Below, in pieces: positions 13,931 to 21,618 of a stretch of DNA of 24,148 nt (positions are counted from its first letter, which is position 1; the number at the start of each line of letters is the position of its first letter). Both the position numbers and the translations under genes were made by a program. The stretch is from Treponema sp. (lineage in GTDB: Bacteria > Spirochaetota > Spirochaetia > Treponematales > Breznakiellaceae). The notes under the pieces were generated by a model. That model was not told where the DNA came from. It was given only the letters and a program-made list of their open reading frames with translations, and made no database searches. The stretch is taken from positions 1-24,148 of the forward strand of contig JAITLF010000154.1 of NCBI GenBank assembly GCA_031278025.1, written 5' to 3'.

Positions 13931-16074
13931 CCCGGTGATGCTGGCATGTTCCGCTGGAGTATCATCATGGTGATGTCATCGGCCTGTTCCGCGCCATCGG
14001 CAAACGCATCAATATCATTCAGCATATCCTTGAGATAGTTGTTGATAGTAAGGTTATCATTCCTCGCCATCCCGGCATTGAGAACATCCAGAATACGGTC
14101 GGAACCAAACAGGGCGGCCTGAGGATTCATGGCTTCGCTCACCCCGTCGGTATAGAAAAAGAGGATATCCTTTACGTCGAGAACCGTCTCCATCATCTTA
14201 AACCGCGCATTTTGCATGGCCCCTAAGACGATACCCGGTTTCGTGGCAAGCCAGGTAAACCCTTGATCCCCATGCCTGATGACCGGAGGATTATGCCCGG
14301 CATTCACGTAGGTGAACTTTCCGGTGTTAATCTCCAAAAAGCCGATAAACGCGGTAACAAACATATTGGCATCGTTATTTTCGCATAATTGATTGTTCAC
14401 CGCATAAAAAACCTCATCAATGGGTTTATCCATCTGGGCCTGATTCTTAATTATGGTTTTCGCGATAACCATAAACAAAGCCGCCGGCACCCCCTTACCG
14501 GACACATCCGCAATGACCACGGCCAGCGTGTTTTGGTTCACCAGGAAAAAGTCGTAGAAATCCCCGCCCACCTCTTTTGCCGGATGCATCTCCGCATATA
14601 TATCGAATTCCGTATAATCAGGGAAGGGAGGAAATATACACGGCAGCATACTGGTTTGTATCTCGGTGGCCACGTTTAATTCCACGCCGATCCGTTCTTT
14701 TTCCGCGCTGATGTACTGGATATTTTCGACCATCTCGTTGAAGGTTTTTGCGAGGGTTTCAAGCTCGTCCCCGGTTTTGATGTCAAAGCGGTGATTGAGA
14801 TCCCCGGCACCGATTGTAACGGCTCCGTCGCTCAAGGAAATGATAGGCGCAGTAAGACTGTTGGATAACCGGAAGGCCAAGAAAAAGGTTATACTTACCG
14901 CAAGAATGATGACCATCCCCAGAATCAAACACATCAGCAAAATACTGCGATCAATCTGGACCGAGGCAATCTGCGTAAGGTCTATGATATTCTGCCCGAT
15001 ACGCCTTGCGGGAGCGATGATTTCCTCAATGGGAACCACGACGCCCAGGCTCCAATTAATGGCGCGCAAGGGATGATAGGCGACGTACACCGCAGCTCCG
15101 TTCATTTCAACTTCCGCAAGACCATACTCCCCGTTTATCATCCGCCGCGCCAGTTCCCGCAGGGACAGGTTGGTGCTGTGCAGATAATCTTCGCCCCGAA
15201 TAGCACCTTTTTCGTCAACACGGATATCGGCGTTCTTGGGGCTCATGATCACTTCCCCGCTCTCATTATTCAGCAAGAAGGCGTAACCGGTTTCTCCGAT
15301 CTTGGTGGAATCAATAATCTGGTTTACGTTCTCCGATAAAGACATACCACTAGCAGCCACCCCTTTAAATACCCGTCCCCCGTTTGAAAGGTCATAAAAA
15401 GGCATTGCGCAGGAGATACTAGCGCCCCTCCCTGACGAATCAACAAAAATATCAGTCCAAATGATGGCATCCTTTTCCTTGGCTTTTGTGTACCAGTCTC
15501 GGGTTCTGGCATCGTAATTAGTCCGGTTAGGTCCGGAAGCGCCCTTGTCCACCGTGATAAAATACCCGGCCTCTCCGCCGATATAACTAGCGGTAATCCC
15601 TGAATCTGTTACGGTGATCTGCCGGAGCATGTCCCCCACATTAGCCGCCAGGTAGACTTCGGTTTGGATATCCTGAAAGGAAACCCCCGGCGCGGTCCTA
15701 ATATGCGGGACCGTGGTCCCTACTTCACTGGGCTGTAAATACCCAATGACCCTAGGTCTATACTGGTCTTTATGTGTATAAATATGGCTTGCGATCTCTG
15801 CTACCATCTTAGTCTGATTCTGTATGGCAATGAGCGCTTCATCGGTAAGCAGCGCTTTATCCTGGGCAAGGCTTACCAGTTGCTGCTGTACCTGAGTTTT
15901 TAAGGCGTCGAGACTGCTCTGCGCCGCAGATCCTCCCAACTGACTGCTGTGTACGAGAACCGTCTGACGCATGTTAAAAACACCCACAAGACTGGTAATA
16001 CTTAAGAGCAGCAATGTCCCCAAAGATGTGGATAAAATTACCCTAAGTACCTTGATTCTAATTTTTCCGGTCAT
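13921..16074 (-). CDS. dCache-HAMP-SpoIIE/RsbU-type PP2C phosphatase
   Basis: The 717-residue membrane sensor phosphatase has membrane helix 1 at about 11-33, an extracytoplasmic double-Cache ligand-binding domain at about 40-350 (with the signature RDWYTKAKEKD at 192-202), helix 2 at 376-401, HAMP at about 402-455 and a SpoIIE/PP2C domain at about 475-708. Metal-binding acids are all present: Asp505 in GGDFYD, Asp523 in ADVSGKGVPAALFM, Asp643 in YTDGVSEA and Asp700 in ADDITMM. Such enzymes typically dephosphorylate a STAS protein in partner-switching circuits. The start overlaps the preceding gene by 4 bp (ATGA), with AGGAGG at 16090-16085. It is the last gene of a four-gene operon; the enzyme looks fully active, but no STAS substrate is encoded in the window. 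Confidence 0.93.
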   Translation of the reverse strand: MTGKIRIKVLRVILSTSLGTLLLLSITSLVGVFNMRQTVLVHSSQLGGSAAQSSLDALKTQVQQQLVSLAQDKALLTDEALIAIQNQTKMVAEIASHIYTHKDQYRPRVIGYLQPSEVGTTVPHIRTAPGVSFQDIQTEVYLAANVGDMLRQITVTDSGITASYIGGEAGYFITVDKGASGPNRTNYDARTRDWYTKAKEKDAIIWTDIFVDSSGRGASISCAMPFYDLSNGGRVFKGVAASGMSLSENVNQIIDSTKIGETGYAFLLNNESGEVIMSPKNADIRVDEKGAIRGEDYLHSTNLSLRELARRMINGEYGLAEVEMNGAAVYVAYHPLRAINWSLGVVVPIEEIIAPARRIGQNIIDLTQIASVQIDRSILLMCLILGMVIILAVSITFFLAFRLSNSLTAPIISLSDGAVTIGAGDLNHRFDIKTGDELETLAKTFNEMVENIQYISAEKERIGVELNVATEIQTSMLPCIFPPFPDYTEFDIYAEMHPAKEVGGDFYDFFLVNQNTLAVVIADVSGKGVPAALFMVIAKTIIKNQAQMDKPIDEVFYAVNNQLCENNDANMFVTAFIGFLEINTGKFTYVNAGHNPPVIRHGDQGFTWLATKPGIVLGAMQNARFKMMETVLDVKDILFFYTDGVSEAMNPQAALFGSDRILDVLNAGMARNDNLTINNYLKDMLNDIDAFADGAEQADDITMMILQRNMPASPGKK

Positions 16075-17105
16075 ATCGCACGCACCTCCTGGTAGTTATG
16101 TTGAATAACGCTGAATTGTTTGTTAAATTCCGGAACAACCGCAATCTTATCAAAAAGCACTGGCAGTCGGGGAGAATAATGCATGATCATATACTCGTAC
16201 TGACCTGATAAGGGCTGTAGTCCGGTAAAGAAGAAACCCTGTTCTTCTAATAAACGGCACGCATCCGGACAACCGGGATCGTTAAGGTTGATAAACACAT
16301 TGAAGGTCTGTTGTTCTAGAGCGCCGTAGTGTTTCAGCACATCCTCAAGGATGCGCGCAAAATCATGACCCGTTTCCTTGACCAGTAATTCGCAATACCG
16401 GTGTTCTTCATACGGGGTAATGGTAACGAGGGAAGGCATCGTCCCAAGTTTAGTTTCTTCCTGATTGCTGAACCTATATGCGACGCCCAAGGATTCGTAA
16501 GCATCTCTAATATAAGCGGTGTGGGCAGGGGGCGCATACAGTATACCCGCATCCTGTTTTGCTCGCGGGATACAAACCACAAGATGAGTACGTTTGAGTG
16601 GAAGCGATAAATCGACAAGATTTTTGGCAGTAGCATCATAAATATACCGGTTCAAAACTAGACCGGTCATGTAATATCCAAGCTCAGTACAAATTTTCTG
16701 GCTTGCGGTATCAAGGGTTAAACAATACCCATATATACAAGTATAGGTACCGATTTGCACTGATTCCAAAAGAAACCGATGTAAATGAGCCCCTGCTCTA
16801 AAACCACGTAGTAATGGATCTAAGGTTAATAGAAAAAACACAATACTGCCAGAAAATACAATTTCCTCATTCCCGCCAACCATCCCTGCTACTGTACCAT
16901 CAGCAAGTTCCAACACGGCAAAATGCATGGTTCTCCTTTCAATTCTCTGACGGATCCATGCTTCGTCGTAGAATTGACGATCCGGGTAGTTTTTCCCGTG
17001 CTGTTTTATCAACAAGGCGATTAATTGAGGCGCGTCATCAGGACGGGCCAACCGGAGTTTAAAGTTGAGGGATTCACCTTTTTTATTGCGCACATTCATC
17101 ACCAT
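16071..17105 (-). CDS. GNAT-like protein of a partner-switching operon
   Basis: The 344-residue protein is an N-acetyltransferase fold in its first half: LARPDDAPQLIALL opens the domain and LRGFRAGAHLHRFLLE (99-114) fits the acetyl-CoA-binding R/Q-x-x-G-x-G/A loop, then GYCLTLDTASQKICTELGY. The second half (about 165-344) ends with TFNVFINLNDPGCPDACRLL and EEQGFFFTGLQP, which recalls GNAT proteins that in other bacteria are fused to RsbW-type kinase domains; here the RsbW-like domain is on the adjacent gene product instead. Substrate is unknown. ATG 17105 (MVMNV) follows AGGA at 17120-17117; ATG 17099 is an alternative. The gene starts 13 bp after the MATE fusion and overlaps the phosphatase by 4 bp. 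Confidence 0.8.
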   Translation of the reverse strand: MVMNVRNKKGESLNFKLRLARPDDAPQLIALLIKQHGKNYPDRQFYDEAWIRQRIERRTMHFAVLELADGTVAGMVGGNEEIVFSGSIVFFLLTLDPLLRGFRAGAHLHRFLLESVQIGTYTCIYGYCLTLDTASQKICTELGYYMTGLVLNRYIYDATAKNLVDLSLPLKRTHLVVCIPRAKQDAGILYAPPAHTAYIRDAYESLGVAYRFSNQEETKLGTMPSLVTITPYEEHRYCELLVKETGHDFARILEDVLKHYGALEQQTFNVFINLNDPGCPDACRLLEEQGFFFTGLQPLSGQYEYMIMHYSPRLPVLFDKIAVVPEFNKQFSVIQHNYQEVRAI

Positions 17106-17118
17106 ACTTGAAATATTC

Positions 17119-19077
17119 CTATGTTTTCTTATTTGTCTGGTTTTTTGATATCATAATAATGAGATTATTCATCCCAAAGGTTTCCTGGTACTTGACTTCC
17201 TGGGCCATCTTCACGATCATCGCAATACCCAGGGTCTGGCTAAATCCTTCTTCTGTATCCTTGTTCTCATGATAATACTCCACCGGATTGAAATACCGTC
17301 CGGGGTTTCGGATTCGTAACACGATATGATCCTGGGTAATGACAATACGGATATCCACATATTCAGTTTTATCTGCCGTAAGAGAATACTGGTTGATCAT
17401 CATAAGCATCTCTTCAATAGAAAGACTAATATACATGGTTTTTTGCGGAGAAATATTATTATCCTCACAGAAATCCGTTATCTTGATTGAAGCAAAGTTT
17501 ACCTCTTCCGCGGTGTTTCGCACAGAGAAATCAATGACCTGGTTGTTTTCAATACGGGCGCTGTCTAGTAATAGGTACCGGGAAAGCTGGGGATTCCTGG
17601 CATGGAACAGGGTGATTACCAGAAACGCCATGCACAAGGTTGCAACCTCCCCTACTATCAAACTTATCCACACCGCATACACCCCCAGGGCAGGAAAAAG
17701 GAGATACGCCGGGACCAGCATAAACACCACTAAACGAGCGATCACCATTCCATTGGCAATCACTACCCGCCGGGTCGCGCTGAAATAGTTGATAATGACG
17801 TTGTTAATAAAGGCGAGATTAATGCTTGCCGCAAAAAATATAAAACCTATTCCCGCATTTTCCAGGATGAAGGCATCCCGAATCCCAAAAACAAGGCCCG
17901 CCTTATTCCGAACCAGGAACAGGAGCACACCCAAGCTGCCGAGTAGCAGGTTTCCTATAGCCAGCGCCTTTTTGAGGATAATACGGATGCTGCGGAAATC
18001 CCGTTCTCCAAACGAAATACCCACCAGGGGAAGGGCGGTTTGGGAAACACCCAGGATGATGGCTAAAAGAAAATCAGAACTTGCGCTTACCAGGGTATAA
18101 CAGGGCAGGTACATGCCGGCTCCCATTCTGACAAAGAGCAGGTTTACACCCAGGATTTGTATAGCCCGGCAGACGTTGTTTGCCGCGGAAGGGCTTCCCG
18201 CGGCAACGATACCTAAACTATGCCGAACCACCGCAGCTGGTTTCCGCAGTTTCAAAGGCGAATGTTTTCCGACCAGCCGGCTTACCCCAAACAAGAAGGT
18301 GAGGGTCGAACTGGTAACCGATGCTAATGCGGTTCCTCCGGTACCCATGCCCAAAACAATGACAAAGATACCCAACGCGGCCACATTCAGGGAACTCATC
18401 AAAAACAACATGGTCATCGCCAGGCTAGGTTTTCCGGTAATACGCAAATAGTTAAGGGGTATATAGAGGAACATCATCCCCATCCCGCCCAGGATATAAT
18501 ACCGTACATAGTCATAGGTATAGGCGAAATGCTCTGCGTCGGCCCCAAGAAACACGACGATCCTCTCCAGGTTAAGCAATCCCGCAACAGTCAGAATTAC
18601 CCCGGCCCCGGCTGAAATAAGATAGGAGAGGGTGTATACCTGGGCGCATTGTTCTTTCTCCCCTTTACCCAATGCTATGCTGGAAACAATAGATGCCCCT
18701 ACGCCAATAAGGGAACCAATCGACATATAAACCAATGACAGGGGACTTACCAGGGATATAACAGTCAAGCCCGAAGCGCCCAAAATGCGGCCAATGATCA
18801 GGCTGTTGATAAGGCTGCTTACCCGTGTTCCCAACATAGAAAATATCGAGGGGAACAAATACTTATAGACGAGACTTCCCACCAGCCTATCGTTAGCGGT
18901 TAAGGAGCGCGTCTCTGCCTGGGTATTCGGCACATCGCCGGAAACAAGTTCGTTTGAGCCGCCGGAATCATCCAGATGTAATTCGATTCCCGCATCGGCA
19001 TCCGTACTACCGCCGCCGCCGGTTTGTTCCTCCGGCTCAACCGCCGGATGTTTGCTCTGATAGAGTTCCTGTTTCAC
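17119..19077 (-). CDS. MATE-family transporter fused to C-terminal RsbW-like HATPase
   Basis: The 652-residue protein begins with an acidic, Gly-rich cytoplasmic tail of about 60 residues. A MATE (MOP superfamily) transporter of about 12 helices follows at 65-495, with family-like NSLIIGRILGASGLTVISLV, PLNYLRITGKPSLAM and QTALPLVGISFGERDFRSIR. A HATPase_c_2 domain follows at 510-645, with the N-box-like SLSIEEMLMMINQYS (551-565), G1-like LRIRNPGRYFNP (587-598) and G2-like TLGIAMIVKMAQEV (615-628), ending in NNLIIMI. The usual N-box Asn is Met560 and the G1 Asp is Asn591, so ATP/Mg binding may be weakened. The GTG start at 19077 overlaps the upstream stop (GTGA), suggesting coupled translation. 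MATE proteins exchange drugs or metabolites with Na+ or H+; this one may instead be a signalling receptor. Confidence 0.88.
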   Translation of the reverse strand: MKQELYQSKHPAVEPEEQTGGGGSTDADAGIELHLDDSGGSNELVSGDVPNTQAETRSLTANDRLVGSLVYKYLFPSIFSMLGTRVSSLINSLIIGRILGASGLTVISLVSPLSLVYMSIGSLIGVGASIVSSIALGKGEKEQCAQVYTLSYLISAGAGVILTVAGLLNLERIVVFLGADAEHFAYTYDYVRYYILGGMGMMFLYIPLNYLRITGKPSLAMTMLFLMSSLNVAALGIFVIVLGMGTGGTALASVTSSTLTFLFGVSRLVGKHSPLKLRKPAAVVRHSLGIVAAGSPSAANNVCRAIQILGVNLLFVRMGAGMYLPCYTLVSASSDFLLAIILGVSQTALPLVGISFGERDFRSIRIILKKALAIGNLLLGSLGVLLFLVRNKAGLVFGIRDAFILENAGIGFIFFAASINLAFINNVIINYFSATRRVVIANGMVIARLVVFMLVPAYLLFPALGVYAVWISLIVGEVATLCMAFLVITLFHARNPQLSRYLLLDSARIENNQVIDFSVRNTAEEVNFASIKITDFCEDNNISPQKTMYISLSIEEMLMMINQYSLTADKTEYVDIRIVITQDHIVLRIRNPGRYFNPVEYYHENKDTEEGFSQTLGIAMIVKMAQEVKYQETFGMNNLIIMISKNQTNKKT

Positions 19078-19376
19078 ACTGGGTATCTCGTTCTTATGGC
19101 CGAGAGTTCCTCCACGGTCTTCATCAGGAGATGGGTGGAAAGATCTCCGGCCTTCTCCGCAATTTCCGGTGAGGGGAGAGGAGGGGCGGGTTCATCCTCC
19201 TCCAGGGCATCCACCCTTTCAATGGCCGGCGTCTGGTCCTCCGTTTCCCTATCAAAGGGCATAAAACCCAGGTCGTCTTTTGCCCAGACCCCCTGTTCAT
19301 CAAGCTCTTCCGGTGAGCCGAATTGCATTGCGGGCGTATTGCGAGCATGTATTGAATGATTTTTGTTACTTACCAC
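19074..19376 (-). CDS. Acidic 100-aa protein of unknown function, first gene of the operon
   Basis: I recognise no family. The 100-residue product has no signal peptide or membrane helix. It is rich in Glu, Asp and Pro in the middle (ALEEDEPAPPLPSPEIAEKA), with a short helix-like C-terminus (STHLLMKTVEELSAIR). Evidence that it is real is positional: GTG 19376 has AGGGG 6 nt upstream (19387-19383), a TATACT box lies 6 nt farther up, and its TGA overlaps the GTG start of the MATE fusion by 4 bp. It may be a short regulatory partner of the fusion protein, whose own N-terminus is similarly acidic. It could also be a leader ORF whose only role is translational coupling. Confidence 0.6.
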   Translation of the reverse strand: MVSNKNHSIHARNTPAMQFGSPEELDEQGVWAKDDLGFMPFDRETEDQTPAIERVDALEEDEPAPPLPSPEIAEKAGDLSTHLLMKTVEELSAIRTRYPV

Positions 19377-19393
19377 GCACCGCCCCTGCTACA

Positions 19394-19462
19394 AGTATAA
19401 TTCTTAGAATCGGCATCTCCCCGTCAACCTGAAGGCTATCTATACAAAGTATAACCAGTATA
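19394..19462 (-). promoter_or_regulatory. Candidate promoter region of the signalling operon
   Basis: TATACT reads on the minus strand at 19462-19457, 19453-19448 and 19399-19394. The middle one has TTGTAT 18 bp upstream (19477-19472). The nearest lies 6 nt from the AGGGG Shine-Dalgarno. TTGACG at 19427-19422 is a -35-like word but is 22 bp from the nearest TATACT, which is too far for a standard promoter. Confidence 0.4.
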
Positions 19463-19720
19463 TACCCGCTAATACAATATCAGCCGTTACTCTATGATAC
19501 GGATTTGCCTATAAATCCGGAATTTCGAGTGGCGGTTATGGCAGCTCACCGGTTTTCTCATTGTCAATGAAGCTAACGCCCTGGATAGCGGCCGGGTCGG
19601 GGGCTAATTTTTCGCCGTATACGTTGTATTTCGTTGCATTGTCTCATTCTCTATCCCAATACGAGCCTGTTAGCGGCTGGTATACCCGGTACAAAATTGC
19701 TGATAACGCAATTCGGGGTA
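19463..19720. other. Divergent intergenic region between signalling operon and metQ
   Basis: This region is AT-rich. It holds one hairpin, CGGATTT (19500-19506) with AAATCCG (19513-19519). I looked for an S-box (SAM) riboswitch or T-box upstream of metQ and see neither. Confidence 0.5.
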
Positions 19721-19749
19721 TTGACTAATCTGTATGCTTACGGAAACAT
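19721..19749 (+). promoter_or_regulatory. Candidate metQ promoter
   Basis: TTGACT (19721-19726) is followed after 17 bp by AAACAT (19744-19749), a weak -10 box. The pair resembles the metNI promoter candidate (TTGACG-N17-TAACAT), both continuing AACATG or CATG. Confidence 0.4.
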
Positions 19750-19776
19750 GAAGCACATTATTTATGGAGGATTAGT

Positions 19777-20586
19777 ATGAAAAAGATGCTCATCAGTCTG
19801 CTTATCGCGGGCGCTTTGGTTCTGACTATCAATCAGAACGCGGATGCCGGGGGAAAAAAGGATGCCCCGGACTCAAGCCTGACCATAGGGGCAACACCCA
19901 CGCCCCATGGGGAACTCCTGGAACTGATCAAGGACGATTTAGCCCGTGCGGGGTATACCCTTAAGGTGGTAATCTACAACGATTATGTACAGCCCAACGA
20001 AGCCTTGATAGCCGGGGACCTGGATGCCAATTACTTCCAGCACCTTCCCTATCTGGAGTCTAACGATGCCTGGACCACGGCACTGGGAAACGCCTTTGGC
20101 GTCCATGTGGAGCCGCTGGGCCTGTACTCCAACAAGTTCAAGTCCGCGGCGGACCTGCCTTCCGGGGCGACGGTGGCCATTGCGAATGATCCCTCTAACG
20201 GCGGGCGGGGACTGCTCCTGCTCCAGGCCAACGGGATTCTCACCCTCCGCCAGGGGGCGGGGCTTTCGGCCACGGTTCAGGACATCGCCTCGAATCCCCA
20301 GAACCTTCAGTTCCGGGAACTTGATGCCGCTCAACTGCCCCGGGCCCTGGGGGACGTAGACGCCGTGGTGATCAACGGCAATTACGCCCTGGACGCCGGC
20401 CTTAACCCGGTCAAGGATTCCCTTATCCTGGAAGGCGCCGATTCGCCCTATGTCAATATCGTGGTAGTCGCAAAGGGGAACGAAAACGCCCCCAAAATAC
20501 AGGCATTGAAACAGGCCCTGCTGTCCCAAAAGATCAAGGATTACATAAACAACAAGTGGAACGGCAGCGTAGTGGCTACGTTTTAA
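19777..20586 (+). CDS. metQ: MetQ/NlpA family methionine-binding protein without lipobox
   Basis: The 269-residue substrate-binding protein of the NlpA family should deliver methionine to MetNI. Family blocks include LTIGATPTPHGELLELIKDD, YVQPNEALIAGDLDANYFQH, LGLYSNKFKSAADLPSGATV, the ligand-contact IANDPSNGGRGLLLL and VVINGNYALDAGL. The signal peptide is MKKMLISLLIAGALVLTINQ followed by NADA and a likely signal peptidase I site before Gly25. Most MetQ proteins are lipoproteins, but this one has no cysteine anywhere, so it should be a soluble periplasmic protein. GGAGG lies 6 nt before ATG 19777. It is separated from metNI by the 5.5-kb minus-strand signalling operon. Confidence 0.92.
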   Translation: MKKMLISLLIAGALVLTINQNADAGGKKDAPDSSLTIGATPTPHGELLELIKDDLARAGYTLKVVIYNDYVQPNEALIAGDLDANYFQHLPYLESNDAWTTALGNAFGVHVEPLGLYSNKFKSAADLPSGATVAIANDPSNGGRGLLLLQANGILTLRQGAGLSATVQDIASNPQNLQFRELDAAQLPRALGDVDAVVINGNYALDAGLNPVKDSLILEGADSPYVNIVVVAKGNENAPKIQALKQALLSQKIKDYINNKWNGSVVATF

Positions 20587-20588
20587 GC

Positions 20589-20612
20589 GCGGCGGGGAAA
20601 GTCCCCCGCCGC
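20589..20612 (+). terminator. GC hairpin after metQ
   Basis: GCGGCGGGG (20589-20597) pairs with CCCCGCCGC (20604-20612) around AAAGTC, directly after the metQ stop. It has no T-run, so it may be a weak or factor-dependent terminator or an mRNA 3'-end stabiliser. Confidence 0.5.
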
Positions 20613-21168
20613 CGCCAGGCAGGCGGCTGAATGCCAAAAAGGTCCACAGATTAGGCGGATTTTTTATACCACGGCCCCGCTTAAATCGGTAAAATCCGGG
20701 TAATCCGCGGACGAAAATTTTTAACGCGTTGACCGTGGGAAGTTTCTGCCCCGCTGTGGGGGGCTTGGAAAATTGGAATTTCGCGGGAAGCCCTCGCGAT
20801 GCCCTAAGCCCATCCGTAAGCGTACAGTTTTGCAAAGAATTAACGAAAAACGGCCTCCGTATATTCCTGGAAGGGAGGCGCGTGATTTTTATGGCTGGCA
20901 GCATGATCCCATACAGCATCCGGCTCTCCCGGCATAGATTCTCCCACAGCCGTCTCTGCCAGCGGACTCTTCGGGTGCGGCCGCGCGGGTCCGCCGCCGG
21001 GTAGAGAGAGCCTTCCTGGCCAGGTGATAGTTCTCCCTCATGCTTAACAACGCCGAAGTATTCCCAATGCCCGCGGTAACGCGCCCGGTTCCTTCGCTTT
21101 TCCTCTCCCCTGCCCCCGGTTTATCCGGTGAGAACTGTTTTGCTAATTGATCCTGTAAACGTACATGG
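20613..21168. other. Intergenic region with no convincing gene
   Basis: The region holds short repeated words such as AAATCGGTAAAATCC and AATCCGCGGA near 20690-20712 that look like degenerate intergenic repeats. A plus-strand frame at 20729-21004 has no ribosome site or recognisable sequence and is not called. Confidence 0.5.
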
Positions 21169-21483
21169 ACCCAGGTCCGGAACTTTCGTACCCAGGTCCG
21201 GAACTTTCGTACCCAGGTCCGGAACTTTCGTACCCAGGTCCGGAACTTCTAGACCCAGGTCCGGAACTTCTAGACCCAGGTCTGGAACTTCTAGACCCAG
21301 GTCTGGAACCTCAAGACCCAGGTCTAGAGGTTCAAGACCCAGGTCTAGAGGTTCAAGACCCAGGTCTGGAACCTCAAGACCCAGGTCTGGAACTTCAAGA
21401 CCCAGGTCTAGAGGTTCTAGACCCAGGTCTAGAGGTTCAAGACTCAGGTCTGGAACTTCAAGAAATGAGGTCTGGGATCAGGA
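21169..21483. repeat. Fourteen-copy 21-bp tandem array plus one decayed copy
   Basis: ACCCAGG begins at 21169 and recurs every 21 bp through 21421 (13 times), with ACTCAGG at 21442 and a decayed copy at 21463. There are at least three unit types: early copies continue TCCGGAACTTTCGT, middle ones TCTGGAACTTCTAG or TCTGGAACCTCAAG, and late ones TCTAGAGGTTCAAG. The GGAAC(C/T)T and AGAGGTT halves are near reverse complements, so neighbouring copies can pair, for example GAACCTC with GAGGTTC, and CTAGACC-CAG-GTCTAG is itself a dyad. Because 21 is a multiple of three, two plus-strand frames stay open across it (heptads PRSGTFV/PRSGTSR and DPGLEVQ-like), but no start with a Shine-Dalgarno is seen and I do not call a gene. 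Confidence 0.97.
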
Positions 21484-21503
21484 AACCCTGGTTTATGACC
21501 GGT

Positions 21504-21520
21504 AAAGAGCGGTGTACGGG
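21504..21520. repeat. 17-bp word shared with 12238-12254
   Basis: AAAGAGCGGTGTACGGG occurs exactly at 21504-21520 and at 12238-12254, each time at the edge of a 21-bp-period array. Weaker similarity continues downstream (GGCGTAACCGTGTGTTTGCAG against GGTTGTAAAGC...GGGTGTACGAG). It links the two arrays as one repeat family. Confidence 0.9.
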
Positions 21521-21618
21521 GCGTAACCGTGTGTTTGCAGCGCCGGAGGCTCCCTGTGATAGACGAAGGAGAAATTATCATTCATGCTTCATGCACGATG
21601 AAGAATGAAGGGAGAAAT

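Noticed and set aside
19463..19776. SAM (S-box) riboswitch or T-box upstream of metQ
   Set aside because: No conserved S-box core or T-box sequence is visible; only a 7-bp hairpin is present.
19939..20919. 326-codon minus-strand open frame
   Set aside because: Most of it is antisense to metQ and the remainder is intergenic sequence without family features.
21169..21483. CRISPR array
   Set aside because: Units are contiguous 21-bp tandem copies with no unique spacers and no cas genes nearby.
21128..21608. Two overlapping plus-strand frames giving heptapeptide-repeat proteins
   Set aside because: A 21-bp repeat lacking stops keeps frames open automatically. Neither frame has a Shine-Dalgarno site and both would be pure repeat; not called as a gene, kept as a finding about the array.
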